Of a DNA stretch of 64,000 nt, positions 8,402-17,091 are shown piece after piece. The position numbers and the translations under genes are program-made. Source of the DNA: Bradyrhizobium genosp. SA-3 (GTDB lineage: Bacteria > Pseudomonadota > Alphaproteobacteria > Rhizobiales > Xanthobacteraceae); the NCBI RefSeq assembly GCF_004212635.1, contig NZ_PSRT01000019.1, positions 1 through 64,000 on the forward strand, written 5' to 3'. The notes under the pieces were generated by a model, which saw only the letters and a list, made by a program, of their open reading frames with translations, ran no database searches and was not told the origin of the DNA. Position 1 is the first letter of the stretch; each line of letters starts with the position of its first letter.

Positions 8402-9403
8402 ATGCGCAAGCTGCTTCTTGCAGTCGCCGCCGCGGCTATTCTCTTGGCCCCTGCCGTCGCCCAGGCCCAGAATCCCATCGTCATCAAGTTCAGCCACGTC
8501 GTCGCCAATGACACCCCGAAGGGCAAGGGCGCGCTGAAGTTCAAGGAGCTCGCCGAGAAATACACCGACGGCAAGGTCAAGGTCGAGGTTTACCCGAACT
8601 CCACGCTCTACAAGGACAAGGAGGAGATCGAGGCGCTCCAGCTCGGCTCGGTGCAGATGCTCGCGCCGTCGACCGCGAAATTCGCGCCGCTCGGCGTCAA
8701 GGAATTCGAGGCGCTCGACCTGCCTTGGCTGTTCAGGGATGACCAGACCTACGCCAACGCGATGAAGGGCACGGTCGGCAAATGGCTGTTCCAGAAGCTC
8801 GAGGCCAAGGGCATCACCGGGCTCGCTTATTGGGACAACGGCTTCCACATGCTCTCCGCCAACCGCCCCTTGCTGAAGCCGACCGATTTCCAGGGGCTTA
8901 AATTCCGCATCTCCGGATCGAAGATCGCCGACCAATATCTTCGCATCATGGGTTCGATCCCGCAGATCATGGCGTTCTCCGAAGTCTACCAGGCGCTGCA
9001 GACCGGCGTGGTCGACGGCTGCGAGAACACGGCGTCCAACTACCTGACGCAGAAGTTCTACGAGGTGCAGAAGGACATCACCGTATCCTATCACGCGCAT
9101 CTGCAATATGCCGTCATCGTCAACGCGAAATTCTGGTCGGGCCTGCCGCCCGACGTCCGCACCCAGCTCGACAAGGCGATGGCGGAGGCGACCGACTACA
9201 CCAACTCGATCGCGCGCCAGGAGAACGAGGACGCGCTGGCCGAGATCAAGAAGACGGGCAAGACCAATCTGCATTATCTCACCGACGCCGATCGCAAGGT
9301 GTGGCAGGAGGCGATGCAGCCGACCTACAAATGGGCGAAGGGACGGGTCGGGCAGGAGGTGCTCGATCTCCTCGCCAAGGAACTCGACGTCAAGATGAAC
9401 TGA
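8402..9403 (+). CDS. TRAP transporter DctP-type solute-binding protein
   Basis: 333 aa, from the ATG with GGGAGG about 8 nt upstream. Signal peptide residues 1-21 (cleavage after AQA). The mature protein starts IVIKFSHVVANDTPKGKGA, as in C4-dicarboxylate receptors, and has the conserved LKFRISGSKIADQYL segment, whose Arg contacts the substrate carboxylate, and VVDGCENTASNY. It delivers an organic acid from the periplasm to the fused DctQM permease encoded just downstream, driven by the Na+ or H+ gradient. The 98-nt gap to the permease holds a hairpin that could lower permease expression relative to the receptor. Confidence 0.93.
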   Translation: MRKLLLAVAAAAILLAPAVAQAQNPIVIKFSHVVANDTPKGKGALKFKELAEKYTDGKVKVEVYPNSTLYKDKEEIEALQLGSVQMLAPSTAKFAPLGVKEFEALDLPWLFRDDQTYANAMKGTVGKWLFQKLEAKGITGLAYWDNGFHMLSANRPLLKPTDFQGLKFRISGSKIADQYLRIMGSIPQIMAFSEVYQALQTGVVDGCENTASNYLTQKFYEVQKDITVSYHAHLQYAVIVNAKFWSGLPPDVRTQLDKAMAEATDYTNSIARQENEDALAEIKKTGKTNLHYLTDADRKVWQEAMQPTYKWAKGRVGQEVLDLLAKELDVKMN

Positions 9404-9430
9404 CGGCCGCGCCCTATTAAGAACAATAAC

Positions 9431-9463
9431 AACGGTCGGGGGTGATCGCACTCCCGGCCGTTT
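9431..9463 (+). terminator. Hairpin between DctP and DctQM (attenuator-like)
   Basis: AACGGTCGGGGG (9431-9442) pairs with CTCCCGGCCGTTT (9451-9463) around an 8-base loop, with two G-U/wobble positions, and ends in TTTCGCTCTT. A partial terminator between receptor and permease genes is common in TRAP and ABC operons. It also argues against a GTG at 9442 as the permease start, because that codon would be buried in the stem. Confidence 0.55.
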
Positions 9464-9501
9464 CGCTCTTGAATGGACGAGCCAATGCTGGGGGGACCAA
9501 G

Positions 9502-11535
9502 TTGCTGCGTGTGCTGAATCGAGTGCTCGATCATCTCGAGGAATGGCTGATCGCGACGATGATCGCGGCTGCGACGTCGCTCATCTTCGTCGCGGTGCTG
9601 CACCGTTACGGCGCCGGCCTGTCGATCGATATCGCCAGATGGGCGGAGGCCCGCAATCTGGCCTTCCTCGCCATCCCCGCGCGCGCGACGTTCAGCTGGC
9701 TTGCCTCGCTCGACCTGTCCTGGGCGCAAGAGCTCTGCATCTACATGTTCATCTGGATGGCGAAGTTCGGCGCCGCCTACGGCGTGCGCACCGGCATCCA
9801 TGTCGGCGTCGACGTGCTCGTCAACATCCTTCCGGGCGGATCGCGCCGCCGCGTCATCACCTTCGGGCTGTTGTGCGGCGCGCTCTTCACCGCCATCGTG
9901 AGCTATTTCGGCGCCGCGTTCGTCAGCCAGATGTGGCAGACCGGCCAGCAGTCCAACGACCTCGAAGCGCCGATGTGGGTGGTGTATCTCACCATCCCGC
10001 TCGGCTCCGGCTTGATGTGCTTCCGCTTCCTCCAGGTCGCCTGGTCGTTCTACCGTACCGGCGAGCTGCCGCATCACGACATGGCGGGCGTCGAGGGCGT
10101 CGAGGCGGACCCGGTGCATCCGGCCCCGGTCACACCCAGCCAGGTCGTCCGGGACGAGCGCAGCCCGCTCGGCTGGATCCTGATGCTGCTGCCGGTCCTG
10201 ATCGTCGCCCTGTGCTTTGCGCATGCCGGCCACGTCATCACGCTGCCGCATGGCCTGCGCGTCGTCATCGTGTTCGCACTTCTGCTCTCGTTGATGCTGA
10301 CGGGCATGCCGATCTCGATCGCGCTGGGTCTGACCGTGCTCAGCTTCATGTTCACGCTGACCGATGTGCGAACGGAATCGGTGGCGCTGAAGCTGTTCAC
10401 CGGCATCGAGAATTTCGAGATCATGGCGATCCCGTTCTTCATCCTTGCCGGCAACTTCCTGACCCATGGCGGCGTGGCGCGCCGGATGATCACGTTCGCG
10501 ACCGCGCTGGTCGGCCATTGGTACGGCGGTCTCGCTTTGTCGGGCGTGGTCGCTTGCGCGCTGTTCGCGGCAATTTCCGGCTCGTCGCCGGCGACCGTGG
10601 TGGCGATCGGCTCGGTGATCCTGCCTGCGATGGTCGCGCAAGGGTTTCCGAAGCGGTTCGGGGCGGGGGTGATCACGACCTCAGGCTCGCTCGGCATTCT
10701 CATTCCGCCGTCGATCCCGATGGTTCTCTACGCCGTCTCCACCAACAGCTCGGTCGGCAAACTCTTCATCGCCGGCATCGTGCCGGGATTCGTCCTCGCC
10801 ACGCTGCTCGGCGCCACGACGTTCTATCGTGCCTGGCGCAACGACTATCCGCGGATGCCGAAGGCCACGTTCCTCCAGCGTCTCGATGCGTTCCGCAAGT
10901 CGATCTGGGGCATCCTGCTGATCGTGATCGTGATCGGCGGCATCTACAGTGGCCTGTTCACGCCGACCGAAGCTGCGGCCGTCAGCGCGGTCTACGCCTT
11001 CATCGTCGCAGTGTTCATCTACAAGGATCTGAAGCTGCGCGACGTGCCGCGGGTACTGCTGTCGTCGGCGAACCTTTCGGCGATGCTGCTCTACATCATC
11101 ACCAACGCGGTGCTGTTCTCGTTCCTGATGACCTACGAGAACGTGCCGCAGGCGCTGGCGCAATGGATGATCGACCAGGGCCTGGGGTGGATCGGCTTCC
11201 TGCTCGTCGTCAATCTGCTGTTGCTGCTGGCGGGCAACGTGATGGAGCCGTCCTCGATCATCCTGATCATGGCGCCGATCCTGTTTCCGGTCGCGGTCAA
11301 GCTCGGCATCGATCCGATCCATTTCGGCATCCTGATGACGGTCAACATGGAGGTCGGGCTGTGCCATCCACCCGTCGGCCTCAACCTCTACGTCGCCTCA
11401 GGTATCGCCAAGATGGGCATCACCGAGCTCACGGTCGCGGTGTGGCCATGGCTGTTGACCATGCTGACGTTCCTGGTGATCGTGACCTATTGGCCCGGCC
11501 TGTCGTTGTGGCTGCCGACGCTGCTGGGGATGTAG
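9502..11535 (+). CDS. Fused TRAP transporter permease DctQM
   Basis: 677 aa from a TTG at 9502 preceded by GGGGGGA; an in-frame GTG at 9442 is possible but lies inside a hairpin. The N-terminal part (to about residue 205) is a four-helix DctQ small subunit with ARATFSWLASLDLSWAQELCIYMFIW and a Gly-Ile-His-Val segment. After a hydrophilic linker (about 195-225) comes a full 12-helix DctM large subunit: LTGMPISIALGL, GISGSS-type motif AAISGSSPATVVAIGS, GSLGILIPPSIP and NLYVASGIAKM. The fusion is common in TRAP systems for carboxylates. With the DctP gene upstream it makes a complete importer. Confidence 0.9.
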   Translation: MLRVLNRVLDHLEEWLIATMIAAATSLIFVAVLHRYGAGLSIDIARWAEARNLAFLAIPARATFSWLASLDLSWAQELCIYMFIWMAKFGAAYGVRTGIHVGVDVLVNILPGGSRRRVITFGLLCGALFTAIVSYFGAAFVSQMWQTGQQSNDLEAPMWVVYLTIPLGSGLMCFRFLQVAWSFYRTGELPHHDMAGVEGVEADPVHPAPVTPSQVVRDERSPLGWILMLLPVLIVALCFAHAGHVITLPHGLRVVIVFALLLSLMLTGMPISIALGLTVLSFMFTLTDVRTESVALKLFTGIENFEIMAIPFFILAGNFLTHGGVARRMITFATALVGHWYGGLALSGVVACALFAAISGSSPATVVAIGSVILPAMVAQGFPKRFGAGVITTSGSLGILIPPSIPMVLYAVSTNSSVGKLFIAGIVPGFVLATLLGATTFYRAWRNDYPRMPKATFLQRLDAFRKSIWGILLIVIVIGGIYSGLFTPTEAAAVSAVYAFIVAVFIYKDLKLRDVPRVLLSSANLSAMLLYIITNAVLFSFLMTYENVPQALAQWMIDQGLGWIGFLLVVNLLLLLAGNVMEPSSIILIMAPILFPVAVKLGIDPIHFGILMTVNMEVGLCHPPVGLNLYVASGIAKMGITELTVAVWPWLLTMLTFLVIVTYWPGLSLWLPTLLGM

Positions 11536-11560
11536 CTGAGCAAGCCGTACCGACGGTGTG

Positions 11561-11620
11561 CACCCTCTCCCCTTGCGGGAGAGGGTGGCTCGCCGCAGAG
11601 CGGCGAGACGGGTGAGGGGT
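11561..11620. repeat. Palindromic repeat, family B
   Basis: CACCCTCTCCCCTTGCGGGA pairs with itself (CCCTCTCCC / GGGAGAGGG), followed by a second hairpin GCTCGCCGCAGAGCGGCGAG and the tail ACGGGTGAGGGG. The same motif recurs twice at 37429-37603. It lies in the gap after the permease gene and is likely a dispersed extragenic palindrome. Confidence 0.7.
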
Positions 11621-11678
11621 TCTCTCCGCGAATGACTATCTTAGTAGAGCTCGCGGAGCTGACCGGGGAGGACCAGAT

Positions 11679-13607
11679 ATGACAGAATCCAGCAGCGAGC
11701 CGAAGGCAGCAACGTCGTCCGTCATCGCTCAGCACGAGGCCATGCTGAACGCGCTGCCGTTCTCCGATACGCGGGATTTCGACGACGCGGCGCGCGGCTT
11801 TCTCGGCACGATCGAGAACGCGACGGTCACACATCCGCAGGGGCGGACGGTCTGGAGCCTTGCGCCCTACGGCTTCCTCGCCGAGCAAGAAGCGCCGCCC
11901 ACGGTCAATCCGAGCCTGTGGCGGCAGTCGCGGCTCAACATGCATCACGGCCTGTTCGAGGTCGTTCCGGGCGTCTATCAGGTGCGCGGGCTCGACATCG
12001 CCAACATGACGCTGATCGAGGGCGACAGCGGCGTCATTGTCGCGGATACCCTGACCTCGATCGAGGGCGCGCGCGCCGCGCTCGATCTCTACTTCAGGCA
12101 TCGTGGCAAGCGCCCGGTCGCGGCCGTCATCTTCACGCACACCCACACCGACCATTGGGGCGGCGCGCGCGGCGTGCTGGAGGAGGATGCGCTGGCGACC
12201 AGCCGCGTGCCGATCATCGCGCCGAACCTGTTCATGGAGCACGCCGTCTCCGAGAACATCATCGCGGGACCGGCGATGCTGCGCCGGGCGCAGTACCAGT
12301 TCGGCCCGTTCCTCGCCAAGGGCGTGCGCGGGCAGGTGGATTGCGGCCTCGGCAAGTCGATGGCGGCAGGCTCGGTTGCGCTGCTGCGCCCGACCGATTT
12401 GATCGTGGCCACCGGCGAGACGCGCGTCATCGACGGCGTCGAGTTCGAATTCCAGATGGCGCCCAACAGCGAAGCGCCGGCGGAGATGCATTTCTTCGTC
12501 CCGCGCTACAAGCTTCTGAATCTCGCCGAGAACTGCACCCACAATTTCCACAATCTGCTGCCGTTCCGCGGCGCCGATGTGCGCGACGCGCTGGCCTGGT
12601 CGAAATATCTGGGCGAGGCCCTGCTGCTCTGGGACGGCAAGGCCGAGGCGATGTGCGGCCAGCATCACTGGCCGGTGTGGGGGCGGGAGCGGATCGGCAC
12701 GATGATCCGGCAGCAGCGCGACCTCTACAAATTCGCGCACGACCAGACCATCCGCCTGATGAACCACGGCCTCACCGCCGCCGAGATCGCCGAGACGATC
12801 GAGTTGCCGAAGAGCCTGGAGGCCGCCTGGCACGGCCGCGGCTATTACGGCCACATCCGGCATAATGTGAAGGCGATCTACCAGAAATATCTCGGCTGGT
12901 ACGACGCCAATCCGGTCAATCTCGACCCGCTGCCGCCGGTTGAATCAGGCAGGAAGTATGTCGAGTACATGGGTGGCGCGGATGCCATCCTGGCGCGGGC
13001 GCGGACGGATTTCGACAAGGGCGAGTTTCGTTTCGTCGCGCAGGCGCTCGGCCATCTCGTCTTCGCCGAGCCGGACAATCAGGCGGCGCGCGCGTTGCTG
13101 GCGGATACGCTCGAGCAGCTCGGTTATGCCGCCGAAAGCGCGACCTGGCGCAACGCCTATCTGTTCGGTGCCCAGGAATTGCGCCAGGGCATGCCGAAGG
13201 TGTCGGCGCGCCCGCCGATGCCGCGCGAGACGCTGGCCGCATTGCGCACCTCGCAGCTCTGGGACGTGCTCGGCATCCGCCTCAACGGCCCGAAGGCGGA
13301 GGGCAAGCACATCGTGCTGAACTGGCGTTTTTCCGACACCGGCGAGACCTTCGTTCTCAATCTGGAGAATTCTGCGCTGACCTATACCGAGGGCGTGCAG
13401 GCGGAGGGCGCCGATGCCAGCTTCATGCTGGCGCGCTCGACGCTCGACGAGGTCATCGCGAAACAGACGAGCTTTCCGGAGGCGGGAGCCGCCGGCAAGA
13501 TCAAGCTATCAGGCAATCCGATGCGGCTCGCCGAGCTGATGGGCCTGATGGACGAATTCCCGCGCATGTTCGAGATCGTCGAGCCGAAGCGGGCAGGGGT
13601 GGTGTAG
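11679..13607 (+). CDS. Alkylsulfatase-like metallo-beta-lactamase-fold hydrolase
   Basis: 642 aa without a signal peptide. An MBL-fold metal-binding motif THTHTDHWGG (about 153-162) is followed by further His/Glu ligands (EMHFFVPRYKLLNLAENCTHNFHN). The middle (about 385-515) matches the alkylsulfatase dimerisation domain (YYGHIRHNVKAIYQKYLGWY, GHLVFAEPDNQAARALLADT). The last about 120 residues resemble the SCP2-like lipid-binding domain. This architecture is that of SdsA1/BDS1-type linear alkylsulfatases, which release sulfate from alkyl sulfates for sulfur or carbon use. SdsA1 is exported; this one lacks a leader and would be cytoplasmic. It follows the TRAP genes, which might import a product or substrate; that link is speculative. 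Confidence 0.88.
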   Translation: MTESSSEPKAATSSVIAQHEAMLNALPFSDTRDFDDAARGFLGTIENATVTHPQGRTVWSLAPYGFLAEQEAPPTVNPSLWRQSRLNMHHGLFEVVPGVYQVRGLDIANMTLIEGDSGVIVADTLTSIEGARAALDLYFRHRGKRPVAAVIFTHTHTDHWGGARGVLEEDALATSRVPIIAPNLFMEHAVSENIIAGPAMLRRAQYQFGPFLAKGVRGQVDCGLGKSMAAGSVALLRPTDLIVATGETRVIDGVEFEFQMAPNSEAPAEMHFFVPRYKLLNLAENCTHNFHNLLPFRGADVRDALAWSKYLGEALLLWDGKAEAMCGQHHWPVWGRERIGTMIRQQRDLYKFAHDQTIRLMNHGLTAAEIAETIELPKSLEAAWHGRGYYGHIRHNVKAIYQKYLGWYDANPVNLDPLPPVESGRKYVEYMGGADAILARARTDFDKGEFRFVAQALGHLVFAEPDNQAARALLADTLEQLGYAAESATWRNAYLFGAQELRQGMPKVSARPPMPRETLAALRTSQLWDVLGIRLNGPKAEGKHIVLNWRFSDTGETFVLNLENSALTYTEGVQAEGADASFMLARSTLDEVIAKQTSFPEAGAAGKIKLSGNPMRLAELMGLMDEFPRMFEIVEPKRAGVV

Positions 13608-13632
13608 GGCGCCGGCGCCGCGCACATTTCTC

Positions 13633-13712
13633 CGTCATTGCGAGCGCCGCGAAGCAATCCAGAATCCCTCCACGGAAAGACTCTGGATTGCTTCGCTGTG
13701 CTCGCAATGACG
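13633..13712. repeat. Palindromic repeat, family A, copy 1
   Basis: CGTCATTGCGAG at 13633 mirrors CTCGCAATGACG ending at 13712. Inside, GAAGCAATCCAGA mirrors TCTGGATTGCTTC. The whole 80 bp can fold into one long hairpin. Copies 2 and 3 are at 41808 and 51326. It sits between convergent genes. Confidence 0.8.
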
Positions 13713-13742
13713 CGTGATAGAGCGGGGATATTACGCACTCAG

Positions 13743-13906
13743 TGTCGTCCCGGCCTAGTGCGCAATTGCGCACGAGGAGCCGGGACCCATAACCCCAGGA
13801 AGAGTTGTGGCACGAGACTGGCAACTACGAGTCTTCGCCAAACAGCATCCTGTGGCTATGGGTCCCGGATCTGCGCGCGCTTGAGGCGCGCTTGTCCGGG
13901 ACGACA
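13743..13906. repeat. Palindromic repeat, family D, large composite
   Basis: TGTCGTCCCGG (13743-13753) mirrors CCGGGACGACA (13896-13906). Inner arms CCGGGACCCATA and TATGGGTCCCGG also pair, and the left arm holds GTGCGCAATTGCGCAC. A related, shorter element (CATTCCGGG ... CCCGGAATG, again containing GTGCGCAATTGCGCAC) is at 35483-35584. Confidence 0.7.
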
Positions 13907-13922
13907 GTGGAGATTGTGTCCG

Positions 13923-14993
13923 CTACTCCGCGCTGCTCACCAGCTTGATCCGCGGTGCTTGTTCCTCGGTCAGGCTGCGATAGGCGGCGAGATAGTCCAA
14001 TGCCATGCGCCGCGCCGTGAAGCGCGTCTCGAACTGCTTGCGGATCGCGGCGCGGTCGAGCTGCGGCAGGCGCTTGATCACCCCTGCCGCGCTGATGACG
14101 TCCTCGACCACGAAGCCGGTCAAGCCTTCGTCGATGATCTCCGGCACCGAGCCGCGGTTGAAGGCGACGACCGGCGTTCCGCAGGCCATGGCTTCGATCA
14201 TCACGAGGCCGAACGGCTCCGGCCAGTCGATCGGCAGCAAGAGGCCGAGCGCGCCGCTCAGGAAGTCCGATTTCTCGTGATCGCTGATCTCGCCGATGAA
14301 CTCCACCAGCGGATTGTTCTCGATCATCGGCCGGATCAGCTCGTCATAGTAATCCTGGTCGGCGCGATCGACCTTGGCGGCGATCTTCAGCGGGATGCCG
14401 CAATGGGTCGCGATCTTGATGGCGCGGTCGACACCTTTCTCCGGCGCGATGCGGCCGAGAACGGCAAGATATTCTTGGCGAGCCGGTTTCGGCGTCAGCA
14501 GGTTCTCCGGCAGGCCGTGGTGGATCGTCGTCACCCAGCTTGCCTGCGGTACCGGGCGCCGCTGCGCATTGGAGATCGAAATGACGGGCATCTTCGTGAA
14601 GGTGTTGAAGACCGGCTGATGCTCCGGCAGGTCCAGCCGGCCGTGCAGCGTGGTCACGAACGGCGTCGGCTGCCGGTGGAATAGCGACCACGGATAATAA
14701 TCCAGATGGAAGTGGAGGAAGTCGAACTCCTCATCGTCACATTTCTGCCGCACCCGCTCCAGGAGCACCATGTGCAGCGCATTGGGATCGCGCACGGAAC
14801 CGTCGAGACGGAGTGCCCGCGGCCACAATGCATCCAGCTTTCCCGAGGTTTGCGAGTCGCCGCTGGCGAACAGCGTCACATCGTGTCCAAGGGCCACCAG
14901 CTCTTCCGTCAACCAATGCACCACCCGCTCGGTGCCGCCATACAGCTTGGGTGGAACAGCCTCCGTCAACGGAGCAACCTGCGCGATGCGCAT
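13923..14993 (-). CDS. Family 4 glycosyltransferase
   Basis: 356 aa, GT-B fold. N-terminal YGGTERVVHWLTEELVALGH is the acceptor-side glycine motif, and LGRIAPEKGVDRAI begins the C-terminal domain. EPFGLVMIEAMACGTPVV is the E-x7-E nucleotide-sugar site of GT4 enzymes. It transfers a sugar from an activated donor to an unknown acceptor in the cytoplasm. It is divergent from an ABC exporter and a debranching-type enzyme across a 278-bp gap that holds a consensus EcfG promoter pointing at this gene. That suggests stress-induced carbohydrate synthesis. Confidence 0.9.
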   Translation of the reverse strand: MRIAQVAPLTEAVPPKLYGGTERVVHWLTEELVALGHDVTLFASGDSQTSGKLDALWPRALRLDGSVRDPNALHMVLLERVRQKCDDEEFDFLHFHLDYYPWSLFHRQPTPFVTTLHGRLDLPEHQPVFNTFTKMPVISISNAQRRPVPQASWVTTIHHGLPENLLTPKPARQEYLAVLGRIAPEKGVDRAIKIATHCGIPLKIAAKVDRADQDYYDELIRPMIENNPLVEFIGEISDHEKSDFLSGALGLLLPIDWPEPFGLVMIEAMACGTPVVAFNRGSVPEIIDEGLTGFVVEDVISAAGVIKRLPQLDRAAIRKQFETRFTARRMALDYLAAYRSLTEEQAPRIKLVSSAE

Positions 14994-15063
14994 CTCACCA
15001 TCTCCTTTGTGCGATCATGATCGAAGAGCCCCCGCCAGTACGGCACCGGCAATGCCAGACAAG

Positions 15064-15088
15064 GGAACGTTCCCGCACTTGCGAAGTT
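15064..15088 (+). promoter_or_regulatory. Overlapping EcfG-like promoter for the ABC exporter
   Basis: On the plus strand GGAAC (15064-15068), 16 nt, then AGTT (15085-15088): one mismatch from consensus, in the same bases as the minus-strand promoter, so both divergent transcripts could be stress-driven from one 27-bp element. It is about 185 nt before the ABC gene start at 15272. Confidence 0.5.
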
Positions 15089-15090
15089 CC
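15066..15090 (-). promoter_or_regulatory. EcfG-type promoter for the glycosyltransferase
   Basis: On the minus strand GGAAC (15090-15086), 16 nt, then CGTT (15069-15066): an exact match to the alphaproteobacterial general-stress sigma EcfG consensus GGAAC-N16/17-CGTT. It lies about 75 nt upstream of the glycosyltransferase start at 14993. Confidence 0.65.
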
Positions 15091-15271
15091 TTCCTCCAAA
15101 CGTTACATATTCGACACGTCCGGGGTCGTCTCGATGCTGCCATCACATCTTCTCAGATCGTCCGCATCCGCATGTCGTGATCGCCCGGCCCGGGAACCGA
15201 GGCGAAGCGGTCGATGTTCAGTTCGATCGGTAAACAACATCGAAAATCATCACGACGGGGTCAGTAGCCAC

Positions 15272-17035
15272 ATGGATCAGCTTTCTGGATACGCGCGCAG
15301 GCCATTTGCTTTTGTCCTGCGCTATCTCCGGCGTCGTCTTGCGTCGCATCTGGTGATCCTGACCGCTGTCGTGGCAGCCGTTGCCTGCTCCGTGGGCACG
15401 CAGTATGGCGTCAAATCCCTGGTCGACAGTCTGTCCGCCGGACCATCACATGGTGGCAGCGTATGGCTGGCATTCATTTTACTCATGTCGCTGATCGCCG
15501 CCGACAACTTCCTGTGGCGGATCGCGAGCTGGACGGCGAGCTTCACCTTCGTCCGGGTCACGGGTGATTTACGCCGTGACATATTTCGTCATCTGACCGG
15601 TCACGCGCCGAGCTATTTCTCCGATCGCATGCCCGGCATGCTGACGAGCCGCATCACGGCGACCTCGAACGCGGTGTTCACGGTCGAGAACATGTTCGTC
15701 TGGAACGTGCTGCCGCCCTGCATTGCCACAGTTGCGGCAATCATGCTGATTGGAATCGTGAGTCCCTATATGGCGCTCGGCCTGATCGTGATCGCCGGTG
15801 GCATGGTGATCGCGATGTTCCACCTGGCCGCCGCCGGCAAGCCGCTGCATGACGATTTCGCCGACAAGGCAGCGGTGGTCGACGGTGAGATGATCGACGT
15901 GATCAGCAATATGCCGCTGGTGCGCGCTTTCTGCGGCATCAGCCACGAGCATGAGCGGTTCGATGCGACGGTGAACCGGGAGCTCACCGCGCGAGGCCGC
16001 AGCCTGCGCTATCTGGAGAAGCTGCGGCTCACGCATGCCGGCGTGACCGTCGTGCTGACGGTGGCGCTAATGGCCTGGGCGATCACACTGTGGCAGCGGG
16101 GCGAGGCGACCACCGGCGATGTCGTGCTGGTGTGCACGCTCGGCCTGTCCATTCTCAATGCCACGCGCGACCTCGCGGTGGCGCTGGTCGACGTCACCCA
16201 GCACGTCGCGCGGCTGACCGAGGCGATCGCCACGCTGCTGGTGCCGCACGAGCTGCGCGATCACCCCGAGGCCGAGCCTCTCGTCAAGAGCGGCGCCGCG
16301 ATCGCGTACAACAACGTCACCTTCGGCTATCCCGGCGGCGAGAAGATATTTGAGCGGTTCAGCCTGCGCTTGCAGCCCGGCCAGCGCGTCGGCTTGGTCG
16401 GCCAGTCCGGCGGCGGCAAATCGACGCTGTTCACGCTGCTCCAGCGCTTCTATGATACCGACGAGGGCAGCATCACCATCGACGGACAGGACATCTCGAA
16501 GGTGACGCAGCTGAGCCTGCGCGAGGCGATCTCGGTCGTGCCGCAGGATATCTCCTTGTTTCATCGTTCCATCCGCGAGAATATCCGCTATGGTCGCCCA
16601 AACGCGACCGATGACGAGGTGCTGCGCGCGGCGATCGCGGCGCGCTGTGATTTCGTCGAGAGCCTGCCCGACGGCCTCGACACCATGGTCGGCGACCGCG
16701 GTGTGAAGATGTCGGGCGGCCAGCGCCAACGCATCGCGATTGCGCGCGCCTTCCTCAAGGACGCGCCGATCCTGCTGCTCGACGAGGCGACCGCAGCGCT
16801 CGACAGCGAATCCGAGGAGGCGATCCGCGAGGCGCTGTCGCGGCTGATGCGCGGCCGCACGGTGATTGCGATCGCGCACCGCCTGGCGACGCTGCGCAAT
16901 TTTGATCGCGTGGTGGTGCTCAAGGCCGGTAAGATCATCGAGGACGGCGCGCCCGACCGGCTGATGCAGGCTCACGGTCCCTACCGTGAGCTGGTGACGC
17001 AGGAGATGAGCCGGCTCTCGAAGTTCGCCGCGTAG
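15272..17035 (+). CDS. ABC transporter, fused permease and ATPase (exporter type)
   Basis: 587 aa from the ATG at 15272; the longer open frame upstream lacks membrane features. Six transmembrane helices occupy roughly 20-310, followed by the nucleotide-binding domain: Walker A GQSGGGKST (about 377-385), Q-loop VVPQDISLFH, signature MSGGQRQRIA, Walker B ILLLDEAT and the switch His in IAHR. This is a half-transporter of the MsbA/lipid or polysaccharide export class that acts as a homodimer. The neighbouring glycosyltransferase and debranching-type enzyme suggest a glycan or glycolipid substrate, by inference. Confidence 0.92.
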   Translation: MDQLSGYARRPFAFVLRYLRRRLASHLVILTAVVAAVACSVGTQYGVKSLVDSLSAGPSHGGSVWLAFILLMSLIAADNFLWRIASWTASFTFVRVTGDLRRDIFRHLTGHAPSYFSDRMPGMLTSRITATSNAVFTVENMFVWNVLPPCIATVAAIMLIGIVSPYMALGLIVIAGGMVIAMFHLAAAGKPLHDDFADKAAVVDGEMIDVISNMPLVRAFCGISHEHERFDATVNRELTARGRSLRYLEKLRLTHAGVTVVLTVALMAWAITLWQRGEATTGDVVLVCTLGLSILNATRDLAVALVDVTQHVARLTEAIATLLVPHELRDHPEAEPLVKSGAAIAYNNVTFGYPGGEKIFERFSLRLQPGQRVGLVGQSGGGKSTLFTLLQRFYDTDEGSITIDGQDISKVTQLSLREAISVVPQDISLFHRSIRENIRYGRPNATDDEVLRAAIAARCDFVESLPDGLDTMVGDRGVKMSGGQRQRIAIARAFLKDAPILLLDEATAALDSESEEAIREALSRLMRGRTVIAIAHRLATLRNFDRVVVLKAGKIIEDGAPDRLMQAHGPYRELVTQEMSRLSKFAA

Positions 17036-17091
17036 ATCCTGCAGTCGCGTTCGTTGGTTGCGTTTCGAATCAAGGCGCAGGGGAGCAGCTC

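Noticed and set aside
9442..9501. GTG at 9442 as start of the fused TRAP permease
   Set aside because: Codon lies in a hairpin stem and the added residues are not membrane-like; TTG at 9502 has a much better ribosome site.
11561..11620. CRISPR-like repeats
   Set aside because: The repeats are isolated palindromes at gene junctions, not regularly spaced direct repeats with spacers.
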